Positions 33,078 to 41,975 of a DNA stretch of 64,000 nt are shown here, piece after piece (the first letter of the stretch is position 1; the number at the start of each line of letters is the position of its first letter). A model generated the notes under the pieces. It did no database searches and was not told where the DNA came from. It was given only the letters and a program-made list of their open reading frames with translations. Made by a program: the position numbers and the translations under genes. The stretch covers positions 99,179 through 163,178 of the forward strand of contig NZ_JBDZDV010000008.1 in assembly GCF_040544485.1 (NCBI RefSeq), given 5' to 3'. Source of the DNA: Lacicoccus halitifaciens. GTDB lineage: Bacteria; Bacillota; Bacilli; Staphylococcales; Salinicoccaceae.

Positions 33078-34013
33078 TCAACCTTTCACCGGCAACGCAA
33101 CTTTATGCGTTTCGGAAATTGCCCTAAGCGGAAAAACACGGCCGTCTTCATCCAGATATTCGGCGAAATGCTGGTCGTACTCCTCTTTGATCTGCCTGCG
33201 GAGCTGCATGTTACGCTCCACCTTGTCAACATTCGTATCTGGAATCGCGGCGATCAGGCGCTTGGTGTAAATGTGCTGCGGATTGTTGAATATCTCTTCG
33301 GCGGTGCCCTCCTCGACGAGGCGCCCCTGGTACATGATGCCGATATGCTGGCACATATGCCGCACAACCCCGAGGTCATGTGCAATAAAGAGCATCGTCA
33401 AATCCATGTCCTGCTGGATCTCCTGCATGAAGTTCAGTACCTGTGCCTGGACGGAGACGTCGAGCGCCGATACGGGCTCATCGGCGATGATCAGTTTCGG
33501 GTTCAGTGCAATCGCACGTGCGACCCCGATTCTCTGGCGCTGGCCGCCCGAGAACTCATGCGGGAATTTATACAGCGATCCCGGCGGGAGCCCCACCCTG
33601 TCCAGCAGCTTCAGCACTTCTTCAATCAAATCGCTCTTCGATAATTTCCCATAGTTCTTCAAGGGCTCGGCGACGATGTCGAACACCCGCTTCCGCACAT
33701 TCAATGAAGAGTACGGATCCTGGAATATCATCTGTATGTCCCTGTGGACCCCGATTTTCTTCCCCTTGCCGCTCAATTTCTCCCCCTGGAAATAAATATC
33801 CCCTTCAGTGATTTCGTTCAGCCCCATTACGGCCTTGCCCGTCGTCGTCTTGCCCGATCCGGACTCGCCGACCAGTCCATAAGTCGTTCCTCTTGGTATT
33901 GCGATGCTTACCCCGTCGACGGCTTTCACATAATCCTTCACCGTGTTGAAGAAGCCGCCCTTGATCGGGAAATGCACTTTCAAATCATTGATTTCCAGCA
34001 GATTGCCGTTCAT
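33078..34013 (-). CDS. oppF: Oligopeptide ABC transporter ATP-binding protein (OppF type)
   Basis: This 311-residue ATPase has Walker A GESGSGKTTTGK near residue 50, the signature LSGGQ-type sequence FSGGQRQRIGVARA near residue 155 and Walker B LIIADEPVSALDV near residue 175. A C-terminal oligopeptide-transporter domain includes HIYTKRLIAAIP. It overlaps oppD by four bases (ATGA). It energises peptide import together with OppD. Confidence 0.94.
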   Translation of the reverse strand: MNGNLLEINDLKVHFPIKGGFFNTVKDYVKAVDGVSIAIPRGTTYGLVGESGSGKTTTGKAVMGLNEITEGDIYFQGEKLSGKGKKIGVHRDIQMIFQDPYSSLNVRKRVFDIVAEPLKNYGKLSKSDLIEEVLKLLDRVGLPPGSLYKFPHEFSGGQRQRIGVARAIALNPKLIIADEPVSALDVSVQAQVLNFMQEIQQDMDLTMLFIAHDLGVVRHMCQHIGIMYQGRLVEEGTAEEIFNNPQHIYTKRLIAAIPDTNVDKVERNMQLRRQIKEEYDQHFAEYLDEDGRVFPLRAISETHKVALPVKG

Positions 34014-35059
34014 CGTCCGACGCCCCCTTCTTCCATCTGATGTGCTTCGACCCGTTTCTCCATCTCCCCGTGGTCCATGGACGTATCAAGGTAGAAATCC
34101 TGATAGCATGTGCACCTCACGAGGTGCCCGGGCTCGACTTCACGGAGTTTCGGCTGATGTTCATGCGCTTCCTCCGGTATCCACGGGATCCTCGGTGCAA
34201 ATCTGCAGCCGTCCCGGTCCATCTTGTTCAGCGCCGGAACCACCCCCTGGATCACATGCAGCTTGCTGCCGAGCTGTTCTTCCGACGGCAGCGAGTTCAA
34301 CAGCGAGCGTGTGTACGGATGTTTCGGGTTCTTGAACAGTTCCCTCACAGGCGCGACTTCCACGATCTGCCCGGCATACATCACTGCAACCCTGTCCGCC
34401 ATTTCAGCGACGACGCCGAGGTCGTGGGTGATGAGCAAAACACCGGAGCCGAGGTCATCCTGCAGTTCGCGGATCAAATCCAGTATCTGTGCCTGGATCG
34501 TCACATCGAGTGCCGTCGTCGGTTCATCCGCGATGAGGAGCTTCGGCCGGTTGGCGATGGCGATGGCGATCACCACACGCTGGCGCATCCCGCCTGAAAG
34601 TTCATGCGGATAGTTTTCAGCGACCCTCTCCGGGCGCGGGATGCCGACTTTTTCCAATAGTTCGATCGTGTACGGCTCTCGCTCGCTTTTCCTGACCGTG
34701 CCGTGGATCTTCAGCGTCTCCTGGATCTGATGCTTGATCTTCATCAACGGGTTCAGTGCGGTCATGGGATCCTGGAAAATCATCGCAATATCCCCGCCGC
34801 GGATTTTGTTCATCTGGCGCTCATTGTTTTTCAGTATATCTTTTCCCTGGAATAAAACCTCCCCGGTCACCCGGGCATGGCGGTGCAGCCCCATCAGGGA
34901 AAAGGCTGTCGCACTTTTTCCCGATCCGGATTCCCCGACAAGCGCGAGCACTTCATTTTCCCTGATCCTTATGCTGACATCATCCACGGCCGGATAATAT
35001 TCGCCATCTATTTTGAATGAAGTCGTTAAATTGTTCGCTTCCAACAGATATTCAGACAT
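34010..35059 (-). CDS. oppD: Oligopeptide ABC transporter ATP-binding protein (OppD type)
   Basis: This 349-residue ATPase has Walker A GESGSGKSATAF near residue 42, signature LSGGMRQRVVIAIA near residue 158 and Walker B LLIADEPTTALDV. A C-terminal oligo_HPY region with HPYTRSLLNSLP is followed by a Cys-bearing tail (RCTCYQD), usual for OppD. It is the first gene of oppD-oppF-oppB-oppC-oppA, the same order of ATPases before permeases as the Bacillus app operon. The start ATG follows AGAGGGATGAGGA. Confidence 0.94.
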   Translation of the reverse strand: MSEYLLEANNLTTSFKIDGEYYPAVDDVSIRIRENEVLALVGESGSGKSATAFSLMGLHRHARVTGEVLFQGKDILKNNERQMNKIRGGDIAMIFQDPMTALNPLMKIKHQIQETLKIHGTVRKSEREPYTIELLEKVGIPRPERVAENYPHELSGGMRQRVVIAIAIANRPKLLIADEPTTALDVTIQAQILDLIRELQDDLGSGVLLITHDLGVVAEMADRVAVMYAGQIVEVAPVRELFKNPKHPYTRSLLNSLPSEEQLGSKLHVIQGVVPALNKMDRDGCRFAPRIPWIPEEAHEHQPKLREVEPGHLVRCTCYQDFYLDTSMDHGEMEKRVEAHQMEEGGVGR

Positions 35060-35529
35060 TCCTCATCCCTCTTTCAACATTACTTGGTTCGGGCATTTAA
35101 AAATTGGAATATTCCAATAATTTCCCCTGTATTATTTTACAGTATTTCATACTTGAACACACCCTTATCCCGCATTTCACAATGTTCCTGGAACTATGTG
35201 ATTTTGGAATTGGCCGATTATTCTAAAATCATCTGGTTTATGTATAGCATAGTGGTTCGAATCCATATTTTCAACGCCGCCCGCTGGCGCTGTTTGTATA
35301 TACATCCGACTCCAATATACACCACCGTATATTTATTTTCAATCTCTTATTCACGCTGGAAGTTCAGCTGTTGAAAACGGTTGCATGAATACGCCTGTAT
35401 TTCAACGTTTCACAAAGATATTGTGAAATTAATATTTATCTGAAGTTTTTACATTGCGGCATGTATACTTTTCAGCCGTTTTATATTATGATATAAACTA
35501 GCTAAATATGTTTAGGAGTTGTCACTTCC
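35060..35529. promoter_or_regulatory. Divergent oppD/yjzD intergenic region with cre-like site
   Basis: This 470-bp AT-rich spacer should hold promoters for oppD (leftward) and yjzD (rightward). The one element I recognise is TGAAAACGGTTGCA at 35372-35385, which fits the CcpA cre consensus except at one position. Which gene it serves is unclear, since it is about 310 bp from oppD and 145 bp from yjzD. No other gene or repeat was seen. Confidence 0.45.
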
Positions 35530-35715
35530 ATGAAATATATCGTTACATTCGTCTGGGCACTCATGCTGACACAAATGATCAACTTCATACTGAACAGTCT
35601 TGCCGGCGGCGGCCCGTACAGCTTCATGAGCGGAATCCTGCTTGCCGTACTGATCACATTGACTGTCTTCATACTTGATTTCATGATGAAAGACCCCAAC
35701 GAGACTGCTGAATGA
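35530..35715 (+). CDS. yjzD: Small membrane protein, DUF2929/YjzD family
   Basis: This 61-residue protein has two hydrophobic helices (about residues 4-24 and 34-53) and a charged tail. It matches the DUF2929 (YjzD) family found beside fatty-acid genes in Firmicutes; fabHF lies on the other side of opp here. The start ATG lies 11 bases after TAGGAG. A strong terminator follows. Function unknown. Confidence 0.75.
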   Translation: MKYIVTFVWALMLTQMINFILNSLAGGGPYSFMSGILLAVLITLTVFILDFMMKDPNETAE

Positions 35716-35727
35716 CAGCAGTGGATG

Positions 35728-35758
35728 ATCCCCTGCCCTCTTCGGCAGGGGATTTTAT
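35728..35758 (+). terminator. Intrinsic terminator of yjzD
   Basis: ATCCCCTGCC-CTCTTC-GGCAGGGGAT followed by TTTATTT. Confidence 0.9.
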
Positions 35759-35786
35759 TTAAAAATAAACTAAACAGAGGTTGAAC

Positions 35787-36323
35787 ATGACAAACATTCT
35801 GCCGGCGGTACGTTCACTTAAAGATTTCGAGAAACTCATAGACAGTCCCTACAAGGAGCTCGTGCTGCTCGACATCCATATCGGCCATCTTGAAAGCCAT
35901 ATGAAGACGATGCATGACCACGGCTTCAAAGTATACATCCATCTGGACCTGATCAGAGGGCTTTCCGTCAGCACCGAAGCGCTTGAATTCATCCAGCAGA
36001 AATTCAAGCCGTACGGCATCATCACCACCCGTGGGAAGATGATCAGCAAGGCGAAATCACTTAAGATGAAGACGATACTACGCGTATTCCTGATCGATTC
36101 CGCTTCGGTTGAAAAAAGCATCGATCTGATCAGACAGACGGAGCCCGATCTGATAGAGGTTCTCCCCGGCACCGTACCGAAGATGATCCATTTCTTCAGC
36201 AATGTACAAAATGTCGACGTAATTGCAGGCGGACTGATAGAAACCACCCAGGAAGTGGAGCATGCCCTCCAGGCAGGTGCGAAGTTTGTGACGACATCGA
36301 AAAAGGATCTCTGGTTCAGGTAA
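35787..36323 (+). CDS. glpP: Glycerol uptake operon antiterminator GlpP
   Basis: This 178-residue GlpP-family protein contains the conserved opening ILPAVRSLKDFEKL, HIHLDL-type strands (VYIHLDLIRGL) and the phosphate-binding end VIAGGLIETTQEVEHAL. In Bacillus, GlpP bound to glycerol-3-phosphate binds the leader RNA of glp genes and prevents termination. The ATG at 35787 follows AGAGG; the TTG two codons earlier lies too close to that site. Its target-like leader with a terminator lies directly downstream, before glpF. Confidence 0.93.
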   Translation: MTNILPAVRSLKDFEKLIDSPYKELVLLDIHIGHLESHMKTMHDHGFKVYIHLDLIRGLSVSTEALEFIQQKFKPYGIITTRGKMISKAKSLKMKTILRVFLIDSASVEKSIDLIRQTEPDLIEVLPGTVPKMIHFFSNVQNVDVIAGGLIETTQEVEHALQAGAKFVTTSKKDLWFR

Positions 36324-36331
36324 GCTCGGGT

Positions 36332-36433
36332 TTGACATTTTACGGCAGCGAGGTTATATTTTAAACAAGTTAATAGTTACGGAGAAGCAGAGCCCGCATT
36401 TATAGTGTTCCTACTATAAGTGCGGGCTTTTTT
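36332..36433 (+). promoter_or_regulatory. glpFKD promoter and GlpP-type antitermination leader
   Basis: Promoter: -35 TTGACA (36332-36337), 17-base spacer, -10 TATATT (36355-36360). The leader contains ACGGAGAAGCAGAGCCC, like GlpP target leaders. It then forms a long terminator hairpin: AGCCCGCATTTATAGT at 36391-36406, loop GTTCCT, complement to 36428, then six Ts. Without GlpP plus glycerol-3-phosphate, transcripts should stop here. Confidence 0.85.
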
Positions 36434-36467
36434 AGTAACTGTTGGCAAAAACAAAGGGGGAAAAGTA

Positions 36468-37286
36468 ATGAATGTTTATGTTGCAGAGTTTGTCGGCACC
36501 GCGATACTGATACTGTTCGGGGCCGGCGTGGTTGCGAACGTCAATCTGAAGGGGTCGCTTGCCAAAGGCGCGGGATGGGTCGTCGTCGCATTCGGATGGG
36601 GGTTTGCGGTGACGTTCGCCATCTACGCCGTCGGCCAGTTTTCCGGTGCGCACATCAATCCGGCCGTCACGCTCGGATTTGCATTTGCAGGAGAGTTCCC
36701 ATGGGCGGATGTCGTGCCTTACATCATCGCACAGGTGCTCGGGGCCATGCTCGGGGCGTTCCTTGTATGGCTGCACTTCATGCCGCATTTCAAGGCTGAG
36801 GAGGACGAAGGGACGAAGCTTGGCGTCTACGCGACCGGGCCGGCCTACCCGAACTACGTTGCGAACTTCGCGAGTGAGATGATCGGTACGTTCATCCTGA
36901 TACTCGGACTTTTATTCATCGGGGCGAATGATTTCACGGACGGTCTGAATCCGTTGATCGTCGGCTTCCTGATCACCGCGATCGGCCTGTCGCTCGGCGG
37001 CACGACCGGATATGCGATCAATCCGGCACGTGATTTCGGCCCGAGGCTTGCGCATTTCCTTATGCCGATACCGGGCAAGGGCGCCTCGAACTTCAAGTAT
37101 GCACCCGTACCGATACTCGGACCGCTTTCCGGAGGTGCACTCGGGGCTGCGGTGTACAATTCGGTGTTCCTGAACGCGACGGACATGTACCTGTTCATCG
37201 CCATCGTCTTCGTGATTGCAGTATTGGCATTGGGGGTATTCTTAAATAAGTCGGTTTTGAAGGAAGAGACATCAAAATTAATGTAA
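36468..37286 (+). CDS. glpF: Glycerol uptake facilitator GlpF
   Basis: This 272-residue aquaglyceroporin has six helices and the two pore motifs NPA (HINPAVT near residue 65 and AINPARDFGPR near residue 187). The D after NPAR marks glycerol-type channels. The start is the ATG at 36468, after AAAGGGGGAA; a longer frame would begin inside the leader terminator. It is the first gene of glpF-glpK-glpD and admits glycerol by facilitated diffusion. Confidence 0.96.
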   Translation: MNVYVAEFVGTAILILFGAGVVANVNLKGSLAKGAGWVVVAFGWGFAVTFAIYAVGQFSGAHINPAVTLGFAFAGEFPWADVVPYIIAQVLGAMLGAFLVWLHFMPHFKAEEDEGTKLGVYATGPAYPNYVANFASEMIGTFILILGLLFIGANDFTDGLNPLIVGFLITAIGLSLGGTTGYAINPARDFGPRLAHFLMPIPGKGASNFKYAPVPILGPLSGGALGAAVYNSVFLNATDMYLFIAIVFVIAVLALGVFLNKSVLKEETSKLM

Positions 37287-37308
37287 TGATTACAAGGGGG
37301 ATTTAAAG

Positions 37309-38820
37309 ATGGAAAAATATATCATGTCCATAGACCAGGGTACGACAAGTTCAAGAGCGATCCTTTTCAATAAAAAATCCGAAATCGTGGCGACGCATCA
37401 GCGTGAGTTCAAGCAGTACTTCCCTCAGTCGGGCTGGGTGGAGCATAACGCCAATGAAATCTGGAGCTCGGTGCTCGCCTGTGTGGCAGGCGTTTTGACG
37501 GAGAACGACATCAAGCCGGAGCAGGTGGAAGCCATCGGCATCACGAACCAGCGTGAAACGACGGTCGTCTGGGATAAGAACACCGGCCGGCCGATCCATA
37601 ATGCCATCGTCTGGCAGTCGCGCCAGACGATGGATATATGCGATGAGATGAAAGCCCGGGACCTTGAGCCTATGTTCAAGGACCGGACCGGGCTGCTGCT
37701 CGACCCGTATTTCTCGGGCACCAAAGTGAAATGGATCCTCGATAATGTCGAGGGCGCCCGGGAGAAGGCCGAGAGCGGCGATCTTCTCTTCGGCACGATC
37801 GATTCATGGCTGATATGGCGCTTCACCGAAGGCGTCCATGTCACGGACTATACGAATGCAAGCCGTACACTGATGTACAACATCCACGATTTGAAATGGG
37901 ATCCGGAGCTTCTCGAGCATCTGACGGTGCCGGAGTCCATGCTGCCGGAAGTGAAATCGTCGAGTGAGGTATACGGCGAGACGACGAAGGCGCATTTCTT
38001 CGGTTATAACGTACCGATCGCAGGCATCGCCGGCGACCAGCAGGCGGCCCTGTTCGGACAGCTGTGCCACAGCAAAGGCGAGACCAAAAACACATACGGC
38101 ACGGGCTGTTTCATGCTCATGAACACGGGGACCGAAGCGAAAAAGAGTGAAAACGGGCTGTTGACCACGATCGCCTACGGCATCGACGGTGAAGTCCACT
38201 ATGCGCTTGAAGGTTCGATATTCGTCGCCGGAAGCGCCATCCAGTGGCTGCGGGACGGCCTCAGGATGTTCAGCGATTCCGCACAGACGGAGGAATATGC
38301 CACGCGCGTCGATGATTCCGGCGGCGTATATGTCGTCCCTGCATTCACAGGGCTCGGCGCGCCATACTGGGATTCAGAGGCCCGCGGTGCGATATTCGGC
38401 CTGTCGCGCGGTACTGAAAAGGAACATTTCATCCGCGCGACACTCGAGTCGCTCGCCTATCAGACAAAGGACGTGCTCGATGCCATGCAGAAAGATGCTG
38501 ACACAAGCCTCGACCTGCTCAGGGTCGACGGCGGCGCCGCGGCGAATGATTTCCTGATGCAGTTCCAGTCCGATCTGCTCGGCACACGGGTGGAACGTCC
38601 AGAAATCCTCGAAACGACGGCGCTCGGCTCCGCTTATCTTGCGGGGCTCGCCACAGGTTTCTGGTCTTCGGTCGATGAGATCGAGCAGGTCAGCGAGACG
38701 GATTCCGTATTCGAACCTGAAATGGAAAAAGAAAAAGTCGATGAATTATACGGCGGCTGGCAGGCTGCGGTCAAGGCGACACAGGCCTTCAAGCCGAAGC
38801 AGCCCGCCGATGATGAATAG
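37309..38820 (+). CDS. glpK: Glycerol kinase
   Basis: This 503-residue FGGY kinase phosphorylates glycerol to glycerol-3-phosphate. It has the N-terminal DQGTTSSRAI phosphate loop (residues 9-18), the glycerol-binding region NQRETTVVW near residue 80, and GGAAANDFLMQFQSD near residue 405. H229 in KAHFFGYNVPIAG sits at the His that HPr phosphorylates to activate the enzyme in other Firmicutes (position equivalence inferred). It lies 22 bases after glpF. Confidence 0.97.
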   Translation: MEKYIMSIDQGTTSSRAILFNKKSEIVATHQREFKQYFPQSGWVEHNANEIWSSVLACVAGVLTENDIKPEQVEAIGITNQRETTVVWDKNTGRPIHNAIVWQSRQTMDICDEMKARDLEPMFKDRTGLLLDPYFSGTKVKWILDNVEGAREKAESGDLLFGTIDSWLIWRFTEGVHVTDYTNASRTLMYNIHDLKWDPELLEHLTVPESMLPEVKSSSEVYGETTKAHFFGYNVPIAGIAGDQQAALFGQLCHSKGETKNTYGTGCFMLMNTGTEAKKSENGLLTTIAYGIDGEVHYALEGSIFVAGSAIQWLRDGLRMFSDSAQTEEYATRVDDSGGVYVVPAFTGLGAPYWDSEARGAIFGLSRGTEKEHFIRATLESLAYQTKDVLDAMQKDADTSLDLLRVDGGAAANDFLMQFQSDLLGTRVERPEILETTALGSAYLAGLATGFWSSVDEIEQVSETDSVFEPEMEKEKVDELYGGWQAAVKATQAFKPKQPADDE

Positions 38821-38866
38821 ATGATGTGATTCAAAGAGACAGACCGATCATTTAGGAGGAGTAGTA

Positions 38867-40528
38867 ATGTTAAATACGTTAACGAGAAAAGATCAGCTGG
38901 AACATATGGAGAAAGTCGATTATGACCTCGTTGTCGTCGGCGGTGGGATCACCGGCGCCGGAGTCGCACTGGATGCGGCAAAACGCGGCATGAAAGTCGC
39001 TTTGGTGGAAATGCAGGATTTTGCTGCAGGCACTTCCAGCCGGAGCACGAAGCTCGTGCACGGCGGACTGCGTTATTTGAAGCAGATGCAGATCGGTGTC
39101 GTCAGGGCCACGGGGGTCGAGCGCGCCATCGTCTATGAAAACGGACCGCATGTGACCACACCGGAATGGATGCTGCTGCCGTTCCATAAAGGCGGCACAT
39201 ACGGCGAGATGATGACGAGCATCGGCCTGAAAGCATACGATTTCCTCGCCCGGGTGAAAAAAGGCGAGCGCCGGCAGATGCTCTCCGTCGACGACGTCAA
39301 GGAAAAGGAGCCCCTCGTCAAAACCGACGGGCTGCTCGGCGGCGGGTATTACGTTGAATACAAGACCGATGATGCACGTCTTACAATCGAGGTCATGAAG
39401 AAAGCGGCCGAGTTCGGTGCCGATCCGGTCAATTATATGAAGGCCACCGGCTTCGTCTATGATAAGGGCCAGGTCGTCGGCATACGTGCACATGACCTGC
39501 TCGATGACAGAGAATACCAGATACTCGGCCGCCGCGTCGTCAATGCGACCGGGCCTTGGGTCGATGAAGTGCGTGAGAACGATCCGGCCTCTAAGGAGAT
39601 CAAAAAGAACATCGTCCTCTCCAAAGGCGTTCATATCGTCTTCGACGGTGAGGACTTCCCGCTCCGCCAGGCCGTTTATTTCGATACGGAAAACGACGGG
39701 CGCATGATGTTCGCCATACCGCGTAACGGCAAGACGTACGTGGGTACGACCGATACGTTCTATGACGAAAACATCGCAAAACCGATCGCCACACAGGAGG
39801 ACCGGGATTACCTCCTTGCCAACGTCAATTATATGTTCCCGGGGCTAGACCTGAAGGATGAGGATATAGAATCCAGCTGGGCGGGGATCCGGCCGCTCAT
39901 ACAGGAGCCGGGCAAGGGGCCGTCGGAGCTCTCCCGGAAAGATGAGATATGGGTCTCCGACAGCAAGCTGATCAACATCGCAGGCGGGAAACTGACCGGG
40001 TACCGCCATATGGCCGAAGAGATCGTCGACCTCGTCGCAGATGAACTGAAGAAAGAATATGGCTTGAAATTCAAGCCGAGCGATACGGAAAATCAGGTGA
40101 TTTCCGGCGGTGATGTCGGCGGCAGCGACAACTTCGAAACATTCGTGGAAACCACTGCAGCCAAAGCTGGTGCATTCGGCCTGAGCTACGAGGAAGGCCG
40201 GGAAATCGCCCGGACTTACGGTAGCAATGCAGAGGAGATCTATAAGCTCGCGAGCGTCGTAACGGATGAGAACCCTTACGGCCTCCCTCCCGTCGAGTAC
40301 GCCAAAGTCATCTACAGCATACAGAATGAGATGGTCGCAAAACCGACCGACTACTTCGTCCGCCGCACGGGGGATCTTTATTTCAACGTCCGTGAAGTCG
40401 AAAAACACAAAGACGGTGTGCTTGCACTCATGCAGCATACACTCGGCTGGAGTGACAGTGTGAGGGATGAGATGGCAGAAGAGCTTGACCTCGCCCTCCG
40501 GAATGCAGTCGGATATTTAGTAAAATAA
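38867..40528 (+). CDS. glpD: Aerobic glycerol-3-phosphate dehydrogenase
   Basis: This 553-residue flavoprotein has the FAD motif VVVGGGITGAGVALDAAKRG (residues about 22-41) and the GTSSRSTKLVHGGLRYL signature near residue 57. The C-terminal DAO_C domain includes NPYGLPPVEYAKVIYS. It oxidises glycerol-3-phosphate to dihydroxyacetone phosphate at the membrane and feeds the quinone pool. The start ATG follows TTAGGAGGAG. It is the last glp gene, closed by a strong terminator. Confidence 0.97.
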   Translation: MLNTLTRKDQLEHMEKVDYDLVVVGGGITGAGVALDAAKRGMKVALVEMQDFAAGTSSRSTKLVHGGLRYLKQMQIGVVRATGVERAIVYENGPHVTTPEWMLLPFHKGGTYGEMMTSIGLKAYDFLARVKKGERRQMLSVDDVKEKEPLVKTDGLLGGGYYVEYKTDDARLTIEVMKKAAEFGADPVNYMKATGFVYDKGQVVGIRAHDLLDDREYQILGRRVVNATGPWVDEVRENDPASKEIKKNIVLSKGVHIVFDGEDFPLRQAVYFDTENDGRMMFAIPRNGKTYVGTTDTFYDENIAKPIATQEDRDYLLANVNYMFPGLDLKDEDIESSWAGIRPLIQEPGKGPSELSRKDEIWVSDSKLINIAGGKLTGYRHMAEEIVDLVADELKKEYGLKFKPSDTENQVISGGDVGGSDNFETFVETTAAKAGAFGLSYEEGREIARTYGSNAEEIYKLASVVTDENPYGLPPVEYAKVIYSIQNEMVAKPTDYFVRRTGDLYFNVREVEKHKDGVLALMQHTLGWSDSVRDEMAEELDLALRNAVGYLVK

Positions 40529-40534
40529 ACGCCA

Positions 40535-40558
40535 CCCCGCCTCCGGGCGGGGTTTTTT
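40535..40558 (+). terminator. Intrinsic terminator of the glp operon
   Basis: CCCCGCC-TCCG-GGCGGGG followed by six Ts. Confidence 0.93.
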
Positions 40559-40671
40559 CATGGCCGGATTGCGTGTATCCGGCGCGGGATGGATGACAGG
40601 AGTGCCTGTATTTGATTATGATGAAGGGAGACCTTTATTTACGATGATCATCATTAACAGGAGTGGAGATA

Positions 40672-41667
40672 ATGAACGATACAGAAGAAATGTACGATAT
40701 CACCATCATCGGCGGCGGCCCGACCGGACTGTTCACAGCCTTCTACGGCGGAATGCGCCAGGCGAAAGTGAAAATCATGGACAGCCTGCCGGAACTCGGC
40801 GGCCAGCTGACCGCACTTTACCCCGAGAAATATATTTACGACGTCGCGGGTTTTCCGAAGATCCGGGCGCAGGCACTCATAGATAACCTGACGGAGCAGA
40901 TGAATATGTTCGATCCGACCGTCGTGCTCGGCCAGTCCGTCGAACAGCTGGAAAAGCAGGCGGACGGGACTTTCCGCATCGTCACCGATTCCGAGGTCCA
41001 TCATTCCAAAACCATCATCATCACCGCCGGCAACGGGGCATTCCAGCCGCGCCGCCTGAAACTTGAAAATGCGGAGGAATATGAAGGGAAAAACCTCCAT
41101 TACTTCATAGATGATATCAATACGTTCGCCGGAAAGCGGGTCGCACTGTTCGGAGGCGGGGATTCCGCTGTGGACTGGGCGCTCATGCTTGAGGAAATCG
41201 CAGAGGAAGTGACAATCATCCACCGCCGGGACAAATTCCGGGCACACGAACACAGCGTGGAGATGCTGAAACAATCGGATGTCACCATGAAGACATCCTT
41301 CGTCCCCGAATCGCTCATCGGGGACGGCGAGGCAATCAGTCAAGTCGTCATTGAAGAATCGAAGACCGAGAGGCAGGAAGTGCTCGATGTCGATGCTGTC
41401 ATCTGCAACTATGGCTTCGTGTCCTCCCTCGGCGCAATCGCTGACTGGGGGCTTGAAATCGAAAAGAACTCCATCGTCGTGAATACAAAGCAGGAGACGA
41501 ACATCCCCGGTGTGTACGCCGCAGGTGACATATGCACATATGACGGCAAAGTCGACCTGATCGTCACAGGCTTCGGCGAAGGGCCGACCGCAGTCAATAA
41601 CGCCAAAGTCTACATGGATCCGGACGCCCGCGTCCAGCCGCGCCACAGCACGGCAATGTTCCCTTAA
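40672..41667 (+). CDS. Ferredoxin/flavodoxin--NADP+ reductase, thioredoxin-reductase type (YumC-like)
   Basis: This 331-residue flavoprotein has the FAD motif IIGGGPTGLFTAFYGG (about residues 10-25), the NADPH motif LFGGGDSAVDWAL near residue 160 and the FAD-tail motif GDICTYDGKVDLIVTGFGEG near residue 290. It lacks the CxxC of thioredoxin reductase, which marks the YumC-type ferredoxin reductases. The ATG at 40672 follows AGGAGTGGAG; a GTG nine bases before lies within that site. It is monocistronic between the glp terminator and repeat array 5. Confidence 0.93.
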   Translation: MNDTEEMYDITIIGGGPTGLFTAFYGGMRQAKVKIMDSLPELGGQLTALYPEKYIYDVAGFPKIRAQALIDNLTEQMNMFDPTVVLGQSVEQLEKQADGTFRIVTDSEVHHSKTIIITAGNGAFQPRRLKLENAEEYEGKNLHYFIDDINTFAGKRVALFGGGDSAVDWALMLEEIAEEVTIIHRRDKFRAHEHSVEMLKQSDVTMKTSFVPESLIGDGEAISQVVIEESKTERQEVLDVDAVICNYGFVSSLGAIADWGLEIEKNSIVVNTKQETNIPGVYAAGDICTYDGKVDLIVTGFGEGPTAVNNAKVYMDPDARVQPRHSTAMFP

Positions 41668-41670
41668 AGT

Positions 41671-41706
41671 GAAGGAAGCCTGTTGCCGGGCTTCCTTCCT
41701 TTTTTG
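41671..41706 (+). terminator. Intrinsic terminator of the ferredoxin-NADP reductase gene
   Basis: GAAGGAAGCC and GGCTTCCTTC arms around an 8-base loop, followed by CTTTTTT. Confidence 0.9.
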
Positions 41707-41725
41707 CCGTTTTCGATTTTGTGCT

Positions 41726-41929
41726 GTTCAGATAAGGGGATTTTCGGCGTCATCTAAACAGTAAGGAGCTTCAAACGTTTAGTTAGGGAGATTTTTGGCG
41801 TTATCTAAACAGTAAGGTCCTTTGGCTGTTTAGTTACGGTGATTTCAGCAGCTATCTAAACGGCAGGACCCCCAAAACGTTTAGTTGGGAGGATTTTTAT
41901 TGCCATCTGCACACTCAGACGCCGGCCAA
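41726..41929. repeat. Intergenic tandem array 5: four 51-bp units with CTAAAC/GTTTAG arms
   Basis: Units start at 41726 (GTTCAG), 41777, 41828 and 41879 (GTTTAG), exactly 51 bp apart. CTAAAC in the middle of each unit can pair with GTTTAG of the same unit or of the next. Flanking bases covary at the cross-unit junctions: CTAAACAG with CTGTTTAG (second to third unit) and CTAAACG with CGTTTAG (third to fourth). The array lies exactly between the facing terminators of the ferredoxin-NADP reductase gene and clpB. The last unit is decayed on its right half. Confidence 0.9.
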
Positions 41930-41933
41930 CAGA

Positions 41934-41963
41934 AAGAGGCTGGGACATCTGTCCCAGCCTCTT
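41934..41963. terminator. Intrinsic terminator of clpB
   Basis: AAGAGGCTGGGACA-TC-TGTCCCAGCCTCTT, a perfect 14-bp stem just downstream of the clpB stop (minus strand). The T run is weak. Confidence 0.85.
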
Positions 41964-41975
41964 CTTCATTTCATT

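Noticed and set aside
36391..36433. Simple terminator of glpP
   Set aside because: It lies after a full promoter (36332-36360) and GlpP-target-like leader sequence, so it is better read as the regulated leader terminator of glpFKD.
40654..41646. Long frames opposite real genes (for example 7210-8046, 40654-41646, 49859-51199, 59955-61061)
   Set aside because: They lie fully antisense to genes with clear families, lack ribosome sites, and have the composition expected from codon bias on the other strand.
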